Assembly (NCBI RefSeq): GCF_000004075.3
Contig: NC_026657.2
Span: 33,652,732-33,716,731 of the forward strand
Length of the DNA stretch: 64,000 nucleotides
Origin: Cucumis sativus
Lineage: Eukaryota > Streptophyta > Magnoliopsida > Cucurbitales > Cucurbitaceae
Direction: 5' to 3'
The notes under the pieces are model-generated. The model saw only the letters and a program-made list of their open reading frames with translations, had not been told where the DNA came from and ran no database searches. The position numbers were made by a program, and so were the translations under genes. This document shows positions 11,836-24,534 of the stretch, one piece after another (position 1 is the stretch's first letter; every line of letters begins with the position of its first letter).

Positions 11836-14800
11836 TTAGGTTGGTTGTTCTTGTTTAAAGTCGCGGTAGATGTGCCATTTCTGATACCTTTGAGGCCCCG
11901 CTAAAACAGGTCTAAGACGAGGCGAACTCGTGCATTCTGAACAGCAGCATCCTCTCAACTCGCCCACGCACTCTTTACAGCATCTGAAACCGAACCCCAC
12001 AAACGAATTCATTCCCTTATCAAAATCACGCAATCTTTGTAAGATTGCAAAAGAGAGGCGCTAATGATTAAAGAGAAAGAAGGAATATCACAAAAACATA
12101 GAATGCAAACTTACAGAAATAGTAGATTGCAGTCAAGATTCGCACAATTACGATGCCTTAATTGAGAAACCTGGGAACTACAGATATAGCATCTGGCAAA
12201 AGCATTGTTTTCAGAGAATTGAGGGGTACTGCATGATTCGGCTTCGGGGTTGTAGGCTGATGGAGGGAGTGAGAGTCGCGAGTCAAACACGAACAAATTT
12301 CCAACCCACTGCTTGCTACCTTCATCTTTTAGATAATTAGAGACTCCACCTTTTAAGGTGTAGAGGTTTTGAAAACCTCTTTCCCTGCCACAATGATAAG
12401 AAATAATTATATCTTCATCTCACAGGCCATAACACCACATCATCATCGTGCCCATGATGTCTTCATGGTGAATCGATCGATGCTTCGGGTTACTCACAGT
12501 TATTCAACGTATCAATTACAGGCTGAAGTTACATCAATAATATAAAGGCTTCTCCACTTTTTGGCAAGACAATTACACTGCAATATGTTAAACAGTTGTA
12601 TAATTATAATTACCGAAGTTGTTAGGGTAGATATAAATCTAGTTAGGGAGGTGGAGATTAGGCATAATTTTGGGAGTTAGTAATCTTGGAGCAGAGATAA
12701 CCCTCTCAAAAGGCTACCATCATTGCAAGTTCTCTTCATATCGCCATAGAATTTTAGTGTTGTTTCCTCATAACTGGAATCCTAATTCCTATCACGATAT
12801 CAACGTGTACTAAACGTTATCGGGATTTGGGCATGGTCAATGAAAGCTATATTTTCGTAAAATAAGAAAGTAGAAGAGAAATGAATCATATAACCTAACT
12901 TCTACAGCAATTGAAGTTGTTTTTCAATTATCAAGCAAAAACTATGAATGTAAGTGTGTACTGTATCGACTTTCCATGTTTTATCTGAAGAAGGAAGAGA
13001 TGAGAAACTGAGTTACCTTAGAATTGTCGAATATACATCACAACGGATACCCCCAGTGCAATACATCAATACCTCTGTCTTTTCTTTGTCAACATTTGCC
13101 AAAGGATCAGAAGCAGCATCCTAAAAAAGCATAAATTGGGGACGAGGCAATAACATTAGCAAACAGAAATCACAACGGTTCTTAATTAAAAGCTCTTCAA
13201 GTTATCTTTCGTCTTTATTTCTTTATCCTAATCATAGAGAAAACAAATACAAAAGAAGAAAGTTATCCCCTCACAAAGTAGGGGGAAAAATGCTGTGTTT
13301 TACTAAAAGGGTGTGAAAACATGTACTAAATATTAATAAATTGAATTAATTACATCAATTGGTATCCAAATACAACAAAATTACTCTGAAAATTGTTGTA
13401 AATGAAATCAGTAATGGATATGAGCACAAGGAATTATATTAGGATTTAATTTTGCAAGAGCTGTTGCTTTTGGTGACTGACTGACTCGATGTCAACTCTT
13501 ACAACACGGCACAGTTGGCATACCTCAGTTTGGGATAAACCAAAGGACGTGCACCTAAAGCTGTCCACAGTAGGCCGCTGAGCACCTTGGAAATGACCGA
13601 TGTCCCACTCGTATCCTGAATATATGCAGTTAAAAAGCACTTATAACAAAATGAAGTGAATCAACCCTGCAACTAAAATAACTGTAAAATTTCCAAGGAA
13701 AGAACTGAAAATAAAATAACTGTAGTCAAGGAATGGTCGCCCAGGACTCTACCAGCCATAAAGTAAGTTAGATTAGTACATTAACTGCATATTGTTACTT
13801 TCAGGGAATATTTAAATACACAACCAAAGCAACTTTTACAAGAAAATTAAGTGAGAAAAGATTTTGGAAGAGAAGCGTACCATTTCTAATATCTAATAAA
13901 ATATACTTTGTATCCCTCTTGCCATTCAATGTTTCCAATCTTTTTCTCCACTCAGATGGAGTTAGAGGAACTGCTCGCTTTGATGAGTCAAGTAAAGAAA
14001 CATGTGAAAAATCTCCTTCCATCTGGGAAAAAGAAAGCTTACAAGTTAGCGAATCTTCTCCTCACTCCCTTTGGATCAACAAATTAGAGGCTTAGAGTTA
14101 AGTCATTCAAATAGTTGTCTTGTACAGAAATGTATTAATCTTTTTAAAAAGGAAACAGTAATTTTATTAATAATAGAGCGACCACAAGAAAAGCAAATCA
14201 AGTTTACAAAGAGTAGACGAATTCAAAAGAGAAAGCAAAGAAGAAACAAGAAACAATGAAAACAGAACCTAACAAAGGAACAAGGCAGAAGAAAACAGCA
14301 GAAATAAGGGAAAATAGTCCAAGAAGCTACAATAAAGACCCCCAATTGCTACAAATAACTTAAAAAGGGTCATAAAAATGATTTTGAAAACTAGCACCAA
14401 CAAGAAGCTTCGATCTTGATAATTTCCAAATGGCTCAACCATGAAGAGAAGTTGTCTTAAAAAATGCTATAGTTTCTTCCCAACCAAAGCTACAGAAAAG
14501 GATGGTTCACTTAAACTCTACCCTTAGCATATTGAAAACAGACAGTTTGAGCACCCTACAGTGAGAGGGAAAAACCTAGAAATGAAGCTCAACAAAGAAA
14601 AAACAGTAAATGAGATAACAAGCTAAAGGAAAAAAAGGGTGCAACAATCCAGCGGACCCAAACAATGAAATTCATTATGAAGAAAGTGATTTTGCTTACT
14701 TGCACAAGTGAGGGCTTATATCGCAACTTCAACTTTGGAAATGCATGGTCATTTATTGCTGGAGAAACTTGAACTAGGATATCCAAAAATCTGGGATCTT

Positions 14801-16181
14801 CTCTTAACCAGTTAGCATAAGCAAGAGCATGTTTTGATGGCCCACTGTACTGAACCAACAATTATATGATTAGCATCAAAGCAAAACACCAATGAGTAGA
14901 AAATAAATAAGAGATGGTTAACAATCACAATGGATTGAGAAAGTAAAACTAGCGTCGTAGGCATTTGATCTTGGTGTTTGAGGTTCAAAGATTATATAGC
15001 ATTATTTAGCCGGAGTTGCAGAATAATATTCCACCTGTTTATGTATATTACTGTTAACAGGCAACTGAAAATCTGGAGAATTCAAAATGGAAAAAAGATA
15101 CGAAACAAAAAAAATAATAAAGAAACTGCGAGCCGGCAAGAAGAAGTGCTCAAAAGTATCAATTTCCACCTCTTTTGCAGCACTCAAACAAACAAGAAAT
15201 GCTGCTATCGTAAATAAAATTACAGTATAACCTTGAGAGTCAAATCAACTTTCTTTGCACTTTAAGTAATGATAGATAATTATGACATATGATCTTGAGA
15301 AAATCTAAAAACAAACAATTTGGTAACTTGTGTTACTGCAATTCAATCCAAAACTGTTTTTCTCAATAGCAAGATCGGAAATTGACCCATTACTTCTTTA
15401 GGAAAGCCTTTGGGATGAGACCTAAGGAGATACTCGTCCCTATTGTATAAGATTCATGCCAGAATAAAAAAGGTAAATATCAATTCTTATCCACAAGATT
15501 CTCCATAGTTTGCCTGTGTAATCTATCCAAGCTCCCTTAGAGAGTTTCTATGGCAAACTCTAAACTCAAACTTCAAAGTGAAAAATCAGAGAAAGCATAC
15601 AGAATGTATAGGTATGTGAATGACTCTCATCCAGAAAAACAGGAATACATGGAAATTACCTGTGCGTTAATTCCTTGTTCATTTAGGTAGATTCGGCCAT
15701 GTATATCCAAGTCCTAAGCAAAAACAGAAACGAACATTACACATTATCCCCATAACTAATTACGAAAACCAAATTTTCAAAGTTTTGTTAAGAAGGACTA
15801 TGGGTTAAATATACTTGGAGGAAGAAAAAAGAAACTAGAAATTACCCTCATGAAGTAGAGATGCTTAGAGACCTCAGCTTGGGGATCTTCGATGAACACG
15901 AAATGGTAGAAATTAACAACTACAAAATCTTCCTCCGAAATATGAGGAAGGAGCTGACGGTGCTCCTCGCTTGGCCCTAAATTTGATAAAGAGACGGAAT
16001 GAAAGGTGTTGGATTGAGTTAGAGAAGCCGAGGAAACTGCAATTATTTGCGTTGGCTTCCATTTCCCGCGGCGGAGCGGAAGCTTAGTGGCGGCAACAGT
16101 GAAACCGATAGAACAGAAAATGGTTGGTGTATGGGTAAGAGTGATTGTGGGCGTGGGCGCCCCATGAGTAACGTTCCACAT
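11836..16181 (-). CDS. STR8: Rhodanese-like domain protein 8, TrhO family, plastid type
   Basis: Eight exons: 16181-15846, 15713-15660, 14849-14700, 14022-13881, 13615-13524, 13120-13017, 12384-12115 and 11983-11836; phases agree, giving 431 residues (Arabidopsis STR8 is about 448). I use the ATG at 16181, since the frame upstream lacks an ATG. The first 60 or so residues are rich in Ser/Thr and basic residues, as in a plastid transit peptide. A TrhO N-terminal domain follows (VNFYHFVFIEDP, DLDIHGRIYLNEQGINAQ), then the rhodanese domain with the active-site loop CTGGIRC (Cys279). The C-terminal region is Cys-rich (CYICSS, CCKECVGELRGCCCSEC), as in TrhO relatives and likely metal-binding. Bacterial TrhO hydroxylates uridine 34 of tRNA; the same role in the plastid is inference. 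Intron 3 (14023-14699) contains an A-rich stretch that may be a decayed repeat. Confidence 0.92.
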
Positions 16182-17520
16182 CGTCAGTAACGGTGGCAAT
16201 GGCAGCTGCAGAGTGATCGGAAGCTACTCAGCATTCCCATAGGAATGGTGGTCGTTTCACTTTGCCCAATCTTCAACCTATGAAAATATATTCATTATTT
16301 AAATTTTGGAATTTTCAAAATAATAATGAAAATAAGTTTCACTTCAGTTTTTTTTTTCTTAAATTTATTAGTTTATCACTATTAATGTGTGTTGTAGACA
16401 AATTTAAGTATTTAAGTGAGCAAAAAATATACTTAAGGTTGTGTTGGATTAAATATCATATTTGGATGATTTGGATTGTCAATTTAATCAATAAAAGAAA
16501 TATCTCTAACTCAACCAAACCAATCCACTTATACCCCTAACATAGAGTTTATGACTTTCTAAGTACTTAAAATCAAAGGTCATGTTAATACTAGTGAGCT
16601 TGCTTTGGTTGAGAGCTAAAGAATTAAAACCTTAGGGACCATGAAATTTCATAGCAGTAAGAAAGACTTTAGTTGAGAGGTAAGGATTAAAATCATATGG
16701 AATATGGACCATGAAATTCCATCTATAGACGTTTTTATTTTGTCTTTAATGATCACATTTAGTATTACATTTTTAAATTGTGTTTGTTTTGTTATTTCGA
16801 GATTTGAATTCCCTGTATATTTAAAAAATATAAAAAAGGATTATGTTTGTTTTCAAAACATGGTTAAGAAAATTCATATTGGAAGAAATATTTATAAACC
16901 TTACTTTCAACACCAAAAGTTAAATGAACATTAAAGAAGAGTTAAATTATTTTGGCTACCCACTTTGAACAAGTTGAGAGTGGAGAGATTGCACATATCT
17001 TATTATCTTCATTATTTAATTAGGAATAAACTATAAATTAATAGAATTAATTGTAATAACATAATTAATATAAAATTAACATTTTAGCCTAGTAGAAGAA
17101 ATTTGTGATAAAGAGATATGTGAGTTCGAACCTCCAACTTATTCATATGAACGAGGAACATCTAAATTTCTCATTTGTAATTTTTTTTTATGATATTAAC
17201 TGGTGTATAATCATCATATTTGAATTCCTTACAACCACTACATGGTATGAACTTACTAGAGTTACCAAAAACAAATTTTGGGAATTTTTATTACCAAACC
17301 AACAATATCCAAGATCAACTTCTTCAAAATCTCATACAAATCAAAAGTTCATCATGATCTCATTTCAAAAATGGGAGGGAAGGGATCATTCATAGATGTC
17401 CCAACAGTAAAAAGTTCTAATTCAGGTAAATCTACAGAAGTGTAGTTAAACAAGAGAATTGAGGACATGCTTAGAATGTGGTGTTATTGTGTAAGCAAGC
17501 AACATTGGAACTTGTTAGTC
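16182..17520. other. Intergenic between PYR4 and STR8
   Basis: AT-rich, without a convincing gene. Two near-repeats of a short phrase (forms of AAAACCATGAAATTTCATAG) occur at about 16625-16655 and 16695-16725. About 17085-17160 carries a GAGTTCGAACCTCC box like the B box of tRNA-derived repeats. Confidence 0.4.
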
Positions 17521-19730
17521 TCAGTTGAAGCATGGCTGCCACTCAAGTGTCTCACCTGCAAACATTGGAACAATATCCCCAAAAGAAAATGAAAAAGACT
17601 TTGGAACCTGCCATGGAGCCTTTTGCAGTGTAATTTTTGAGGTGTTTCTGGGGAGTCCATAGAAGTCGGGTCCATTGAAACTTGTAAATGATTCTAGTTT
17701 ATCAAGAGCACCCGCCTTGACAGAGAAAAAGAAACCAAAAAGGAGAAAATGATGATTATTTGATAAAGATGAAGTGATTCAAATTATTAGCATAATAAGA
17801 AACAAGATGGTATACCTCTTCAAACACCTTTGCATATAATGATAAGGCAATAGGGGCACTGTATATACCGGCACAACCACATGAACTCTCTTTCCTTTTT
17901 CTCTCATGTGGAGCGCTGTCAGTTCCGAGGAAGAACTTTTTACTTCCGCTTGTTACAGCTGACACGATTGCCTGCCCTAGATGAGAGAAAAGGCGTGAGC
18001 ACAAATGAAGAAATAATCATCTTTCTTTGGGGGATTCTCAAGTTTCATGAAGAAAAGTCCAAACAAAAAAACTCATGAGGTATTAAATCTTAAGAAGGTG
18101 ACAACCATGGCTTGAACTCATTCACCCAAAGCCTTTTATAATTAATATTGACCACTAGGCCAACTTCAATGATTCTAAGATACATGACGAATATCAAAAG
18201 CCACCTTATGTTGAGATTAATCCATCCTAACCTCCAAAAAACCTTCTAACTTAGATAAGAATATCTTATACTTGTAAGGAGAAATTGTTTTTCATGAAGG
18301 CTACTGATACAGTCATACAAGAAGAACATGTGTGAGGAAAATATAAAGAATAAGCACAAAATATAGTTGGAACATACTGTGAGTCTCTCTTTTGAGTACT
18401 GGAAGACAGTAATTATGTGGTTGCAGTCCTCCTTGAAATAGAGAATTCCTGTTGAGAAGAAGATGTTGTGGAGTGACAGTTGCTGCTAGAAGCGCTGTAA
18501 AGGATTTTAAAAGTCATATATTGGTAAGCATAATTTACAATAAAAAAGTGATACCAATGGTCGACAAAATGAAAGAGGGATAACTAACAAAAACACTTCA
18601 ATGAAAATAATGAAGTATAAATACCATGTTCGCAAGACAAAACAAACTTAGCAGCATCTGCAGTAGTAATATGCTCCATCACCACCTTCAGCTTTGGAAG
18701 CCTCTCAATCAGGGGTTTCAACACAGTTTCAATGAAGACCTTCTCACGATCAAACATGTCAACATCAGAATTTGTTACCTCACCATGAACCTACAGAGAG
18801 ATATCTCTTCTTAAATTAACAAGAAAAAAGAATGCACTGCTTCTCTATATATTGGACGAATAAACAAAGTGTTCCTATCAGCAAACTACCAACAGAGGCA
18901 TATCCTGTTCAACCATCTCCTCAAGAACAGGTAGACACTTCCCAAAAAGATCTGTAACACCATCTTGGGAATTGGTCGTAGCACCGGCAGGATACAATTT
19001 TACAGCATAAACGGCCCCACTTTTTCCTGTCAGTCTATCATCATGTTAGAAAAAAGAATAGAATACAACCTCAAAAATCACCAAATAACAGATCTCTTCC
19101 AAAATTTCTTGTTGAAAGCAAAAACTTACTTGCAAGCTTGATCTCGTTTGGGCTCATTGTATCCGTCAAATAAAGGGTCATAAGAGGAACAAAGTTGCTA
19201 TTGGACGGTAACGCTTTCAAGATAGAATCCCGATACGCCACAGCAGCAGCTGTGGTAGTGACAGGTGGCTTCAGATTTGGCATCACAATAGCCCTTCCAA
19301 AGGTACTTGCACTGCATATTGATAGTTTAGGACAAGAATAAACAATTGAAAACATGATATACATGTTAAAATAGAATGTATCATGTGGTTGCTTGACATG
19401 TCAATTATGATATGTTTAGGAGTGATTCTAAAACTGTTGACACCTTCAAAATCACCCATAAACATATCTCAATCAATGAAAAGCAACCCAATGCTGGATT
19501 TTACACTTTTAAACATTATTTTTATACAACTAAAATTGACTATGAATGATTGAAAGCATGCATTAGAGTAACTTAAACTTGACAAAAGTGATTTTAATCA
19601 TTTCAAAACCACTACCAACATGTACAAAGAATAAAAGATAAGCTTACCTGTGAGGGAGGACCGCTTTTAAGAGATCACCATCACGAAGATGAAGATGCCA
19701 ATCATCAGGCTGGGTAAGTGTGAGCTGCAT
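17521..19730 (-). CDS. PYR4: Dihydroorotase (pyrimidine synthesis)
   Basis: Catalyses ring closure of carbamoyl-aspartate to dihydroorotate, step three of de novo pyrimidine synthesis. Exons: 19730 (ATG)-19648, 19311-19130, 19026-18890, 18790-18625, 18494-18378, 17976-17816 and 17715-17521; phases agree, giving 346 residues. All metal and catalytic residues of the class II enzyme are visible: HLH (12-14), carbamylated Lys98 in AVKLYPAG, His136 in HGE, His174 in MEHIT and Asp248 in GTDSAPHE. The C-terminus has [15 protein letters not shown] and [14 protein letters not shown]. The coding exon opens at 19793, but every frame joined through the upstream exon ending at 20207 meets a stop, so translation should start at 19730. 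That leaves no visible organelle transit peptide, unlike Arabidopsis PYR4; an alternative first exon could supply one. Confidence 0.94.
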
Positions 19731-20206
19731 TTTTGGCCCTTGGCGCCTTATGAACTTAACCCCTTCAAACTTTTGTCCAGGTGATTTCAGTGGCTACCAT
19801 CAACAATGTAGCAATCAGTGAAATGAAAGCAGAGATCTGAATTTAAGTTTAGTAAATTGTCATTGGTTAAGGAAACTACGAAAATATCACACCGAAGATG
19901 ACGATCAAAGTACATCCTACAATGCTTGAACTATAATACGCCACATGAACGTTGCTCGAAGAAGAGTTGATGACAGACAACAAAATGAACCAAATACAAA
20001 TTGAATATAAATAGATTGGATTTTATTGATAACTAAAGCATATGTACTTGGAACGGAAGGACCAAAGTCTTTGTCATAGTAAAATCCAGAGACAACCTTG
20101 AGGCTTCTTTAAAACGATTTTTCTTCTGTTCAAATGAAAATATAAAATCAGAGATAACAAATGCACAACCAAATGCCGCCGTCGTTGATTTGTTTTCGAA
20201 GGTTAC

Positions 20207-20440
20207 CTAGCGCCGGTGCAGCTTGTTGCCCGGAGAAGAAGAATAAGTGGGAAACGTCGCAGGAGCCGTTCGTGGGTCACTTGCACTTGTAGATCTGCTG
20301 CCGCGAGGAACTGAATCCGCCGGAGTAGGAAGAGCCAGGACGGTCCGGCTCTTTGTAATTGAGTTGGGTCGCCTGAGGATCGCCGGAGATGGTGGATTCG
20401 CCGTGAGGTCCTTGGAGCTTGAGGAAAGATGGGATGGATA
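20207..20440 (-). other. PYR4: Likely 5' untranslated exon of PYR4
   Basis: A GC-rich stretch unlike its surroundings ends with a good donor (CTAG then GTAACC) at 20207, fitting an exon spliced to the acceptor at 19795-19794. None of its three frames stays open across that junction to the dihydroorotase ATG. The start of the exon is approximate. Its Ser/Pro-rich open frame resembles a transit peptide but stops at the donor. Confidence 0.5.
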
Positions 20441-22854
20441 ATTAAATAAATAAGACAAAATTGAAGCCCTTACTAACAAGGTTTGAAATATGGTGTTAAT
20501 TGGAAATGAAATCCATACGATTTTCAATAGTTGTTTATGGATGTTGTTATAATTAATTAACCAAACTTTGATGCTTAATTAGACTATAATCTACATTTTT
20601 AATTGTCAATTGTATAAAATAATACAACATTTAGTTTTCTAGAGTAAATGTGTGTCTAAATACTACTTTTAGTTCTACGTCCGTTGTCACAACCACATCA
20701 TTCAAGACTCAAAGTCTCAATTTTCATCCAACATTCAACGTAGAATTTTACTTTTGAAATGTTGATGTAATAATATTACATTGGAATGTATTCTAGTTAC
20801 GGTATTCATGGGTTGGGTTGGTTTAGTTTTAGGATTATTTTTTGTCCAACCTTATAATTTTAATTGTATATTATGCTAACCCAAATTGAGTCTTTGTTAA
20901 TTTATGAATTCAAATCAAACTAATTCATAAAAAAACAGAATTGGATTGGTTCGGTTCCATTGGTTCTCTTAAAAAAAAACGTTTAACAATATTACATAAT
21001 TTTTCACCTACAACCTCATATGCAAAAGGTTTAAAGACTCAATAAAATTGAAATATATAAAGCAACTAATTAATTTTCATAAGTTTAGTTTTCAAGTCTT
21101 GAGTTTGGTTTCAAATTAATATCTCTATACTTCAAAAAGTTTCAACTATACCGTTGAGATTACTTGAGTTTTATTTTAATTTGATCCATAGGTTTCAAAA
21201 TTTTACACGTTTAACCTCGAAGTTTTTCATAAATATAATATTCACTTTCAATTTTTGACAGTAATATCTATAAATTAATTAAAAACAATGCAGAAGTGAA
21301 TTTTTAATAGTGACGAAAACAACATGTACTCATATTAGGTAGAAAAATGTTTATCATTTTCGTTTTAAACGGATAACTACATCATCAAACGCTTACAATT
21401 ATTAGTCATTTGAAATAATTATTTAAATATGATATTTGACTTAAAATAATAAACATGTGTATTGCATATGTTATTATATATTGTTCTAAAATTGTCACAT
21501 TCCCTCATTTGGCCATTGTTGGAGTAATTTTGATTATCATCTATTGTCTTTGGGTTGGTGACCTAACTCACTCTCTTCATCTCTTAAATAAGAAATGAGA
21601 CAATAAAAATGTTTACTTTTGTAACCACAAGTGTTGTAATTTATTCAAGAAAACAAATAGCTACAAACAACTTTTAGATTGATGCTATATTATGATTACT
21701 TTTTTTACCATTTCTAAAGTCATGTTTCAAGAAGAAGATCTCAACTAACATTTTGAAGCAAATTGTTGTCTATAGATCTACTTGATTAAAGACGGTTCCT
21801 AATATGAAACTGTTTAATATATTTGGATATGCATCAGCTTGAACTTTACTCATATGTCTTTTTCATCTCTTTTCAATCATACAACACTAGTGTATGTACA
21901 AAGACGAACATAATTCGAGATGGGTTATATATTTTTCATAATAAGACATATGTTAATAAATATAGCAATTTTTACTTTAATTTAAAAAATATGAATTCTC
22001 TATACCTTTTTAAGAATAGATGCTCATACAAATTAAAGTACATTATTGATTCTTTGTAAATACAACTTACTTCAACTAGATGATACTAATCTTATGTGTT
22101 TAATTTGGTCAAGAAATCACGCTTTATAACAATCAAACTATGTCTCATTTTGACAATTTTTAACCTTTTTACATTATGTTTAAGTTAATCTAGTCATGAC
22201 GTATCGGTACACTTGTTTGACCTACGTATTATATCTTAATTTTCTTTTTAAAAAAATGAAAAAAGTAGCGGATAAATATAATAAAAGTTGGATAGAAAGT
22301 AAGAATTGCAACTCTAAAGTCATTGTGTGTGCTTTTCAAATTACTATTTACAAGCATCTAACTTTCCTAAGAAGAAATACCTTTCAAGTTTTTTCCAAAA
22401 GCGATAAAAGGAAAGGTCACTTCACATATAAAACCAAACTATAGAAAGGAGAAAATTAATTCTCTCTTCAAATTATCCATAATAATGTCTCTTCCTTATT
22501 TATTTATATGCATGTTTTAATTTTTCAAAAAACTTCATCCATCTACATACTTTAATCAATATTAAAAAATAATTATAATAGATATAGGAAGAATAAATAT
22601 ATAGTAAAATTCATCAATAATAAAAGAAATTTAAATATTGTTATTAATATTTTAAATTTATCTGGTTTAGTGATTGATATTGTAATAAGTAGACCAAAAA
22701 TGTAATGTAACACATACTTTTCATTCCAAAAATCAACTAGTGGGACATTTCATTACACGAGTATTAAACTCGACAAAACCACACGTAGTCAGAAAAACAT
22801 ATAAATAAAAACAAGAAAATTAAAGGATTATACACACATATACATATACATAGA
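20441..22854. other. Intergenic between NAC and PYR4
   Basis: AT-rich DNA without recognisable genes, RNA genes or transposon ends. Short open frames at 21823-22059 and 22196-22444 are Lys/Asn/Tyr/Phe-rich, as expected from AT-rich noncoding sequence. Confidence 0.5.
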
Positions 22855-24415
22855 TTAGTAATTCCAAAGGGAAGGAGGAGGAGGAGGAGATGGATGAAGT
22901 TGGTAGTGGTCATAATTAGAGGGTTTATTAGTAGTAGTAGTAGAAGAAGAAAAGATTTGGGTTTGTTTAATATCTTGAAAATCGGGTAACCAAAAGAAAG
23001 CGTCGTGGTTTTGAAGGTAATGGAAGTCCTCTGGCTCCATCTCCGTTGAATTGGAGAAGCAGGTCACGTGCAAAGCAGGATCTGAGTCGGTTAATGGAGG
23101 AAGGGCATGAAGAGAGGAAGAGGATGAACTCTCTGCCATCGTTATTTCATCGTTTCCTTTTTTTCCCATTGAGCTCTCACTTTTCTGGAATATTCTACAT
23201 ATTACCCATTCCTTCTGCACCCAATTTAAATAATCAAATTTAGCGATCATTAGCTGTACTACCAAATGTTTTTCACCTTTTATACAAATGGTAAAACGTA
23301 AATTAACTTATATTCATTAAGAAATTTAATTGCCACGTGCCACAATATCATTCGTGCACCATGGCCTTCATTATCTAAGTCCTTTTTTTTTCTAATTTAC
23401 AAAAAGAAAAAGAAAAGTACATTTTTTTTTATGAAAGTTATATTCTGTTATCCACTTTATTATTTAATAAAGTGTTTTCTTCTTTTAAATTTAGGTAGGA
23501 AGTAAATAAAAATAAAAACCATGGTAAATAAGCTGTAATAAAGAAAAAACTGAGTTTAAATATTTTTCTAGAAAATAGTGTGTCTTCAATATTATTCATA
23601 TAAATGAGTCAAATTTTATAAAGTTTGTGAAAGAATTGATTTAACAAATTAAACTTTAGTCTTTAAATAATCTTCATGAACAAAGAATTTATCAAACAAT
23701 AGAAATAGAGAAGAGTAAATAATTATAAAATTTTGGAATTATATAGAAAAAGAATTGAGAATGTGAAAATAGAAATTAAAGGTATTATTTAAGAAAAGAA
23801 AAAGAGATTTGTACCTGAGAAGATGAAGTAGTAGGAAGAGGAAGAGGAAGAGGAAGAGGATGATGTTGAGAATAAGGAGGAGAAGAAGAAGAAGAAGAAT
23901 GATTACTATTGGAATGTAATCTATACTCATGCATCACCCAATTAGATTTATGTCCTCTTGGAGCTCTTCCTTTATAAAACACCAAAGTTTTCTTCATCCC
24001 CACAATATTATTATTGTTATGATTTCTCCCTTTCAATATCTCTTTATCTTTCCCCGTTGCCTTCCAGTACCCTGCCTCTGTGGCTCTATTCGTCCTTAAC
24101 CCTGTTGGGTATTTCCTATCTCTCACACAATAAAAATACCATTCCTTTTCCCCCATTTTAGCCCTACCTGCCAACACAATCAAAACCAAAAACCCCATCG
24201 ATCGTAACATGTAATCAAATATATATGAGACGAGGACATATATGTACTACTGTGCGTCTTTAATTACCTGGCAAATCCCAGGGCTCGCATTTGTTGAGAT
24301 CCACTTCGGCGATCGCCGGAGATGAGAAGGTGGAGGAGAGGACTTTAGGGGATAGGTAGTGTGTGATGAGCTCTTCGTCCGTCGGATGGAATCGGAATCC
24401 AGGTGGCAGTTCCAT
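22855..24415 (-). CDS. NAC transcription factor, miR164-regulated (NAC100/CUC/ORE1 type)
   Basis: Three exons: 24415-24268, 24167-23815 and 23214-22855, phases agreeing, 286 residues. The NAC domain starts at residue 3 ([19 protein letters not shown]) and has [32 protein letters not shown], the DNA-contacting [21 protein letters not shown] and WVMHEYRL, ending with [11 protein letters not shown] (168-178). Between YRL and KEWV lies an unusual low-complexity linker of about 34 residues (Ser run, then repeated Pro-Leu), coded by a GGAAGA microsatellite at 23833-23900; relatives have about 16 residues there. The C-terminal half is Ser-, Pro- and acid-rich, fitting an activation domain, and includes HVTCFSN, the peptide coded by the miR164 site. 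Likely roles (organ boundary, lateral root or senescence) follow from the clade and are inference. Confidence 0.92.
23052..23072 (-). promoter_or_regulatory. miR164 target site in the NAC mRNA
   Basis: The plus strand here equals the miR164 sequence from memory (TGGAGAAGCAGG start, CACGTGCA end) except for one base, T for G at miRNA position 13. The NAC mRNA would therefore pair with miR164 over 20 of 21 bases, including the seed and the cleavage centre. It lies in the C-terminal coding part, at the codons for HVTCFSN, where miR164 sites sit in NAC1, CUC1/2, ORE1 and NAC100. Confidence 0.9.
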
Positions 24416-24484
24416 CGCCCTCTAATTTCAATTCCCAAGTTTTTGGTGGTGGGGAAAAATGAAACAGAGGGGCTTTTTGTAGAG

Positions 24485-24503
24485 ACACACACACACACAC
24501 ACA
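24485..24503. repeat. (CA)n microsatellite in the NAC leader
   Basis: Run of about nine CA units upstream of the NAC start codon. Confidence 0.9.
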
Positions 24504-24526
24504 AAAAGGGGTTCAGTGGTTAAATT

Positions 24527-24534
24527 TTTATATA
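24527..24534 (-). promoter_or_regulatory. Candidate TATA box of the NAC gene
   Basis: TATATAAA on the minus strand, about 112 bases upstream of the NAC ATG, a plausible distance for a short leader. Confidence 0.45.

Noticed and set aside
14060-14400. A-rich stretch in STR8 intron 3 as a retroelement tail
   Set aside because: Suggestive composition, but no defined ends, target duplication or coding remnant, so not listed as a feature.
17085-17160. tRNA gene suggested by GAGTTCGAACCTCC
   Set aside because: No acceptor stem, A box or cloverleaf can be built around the box; at best a SINE scrap.
20247-20441. 64-codon plus-strand frame in GC-rich DNA
   Set aside because: Opposite strand of the likely PYR4 leader exon; the GC content explains the open frame.
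23739-24161. Leu-, Ile- and Ser-rich frames around the NAC second exon
   Set aside because: They are translations of the microsatellite and of NAC coding sequence in wrong frames or strand.
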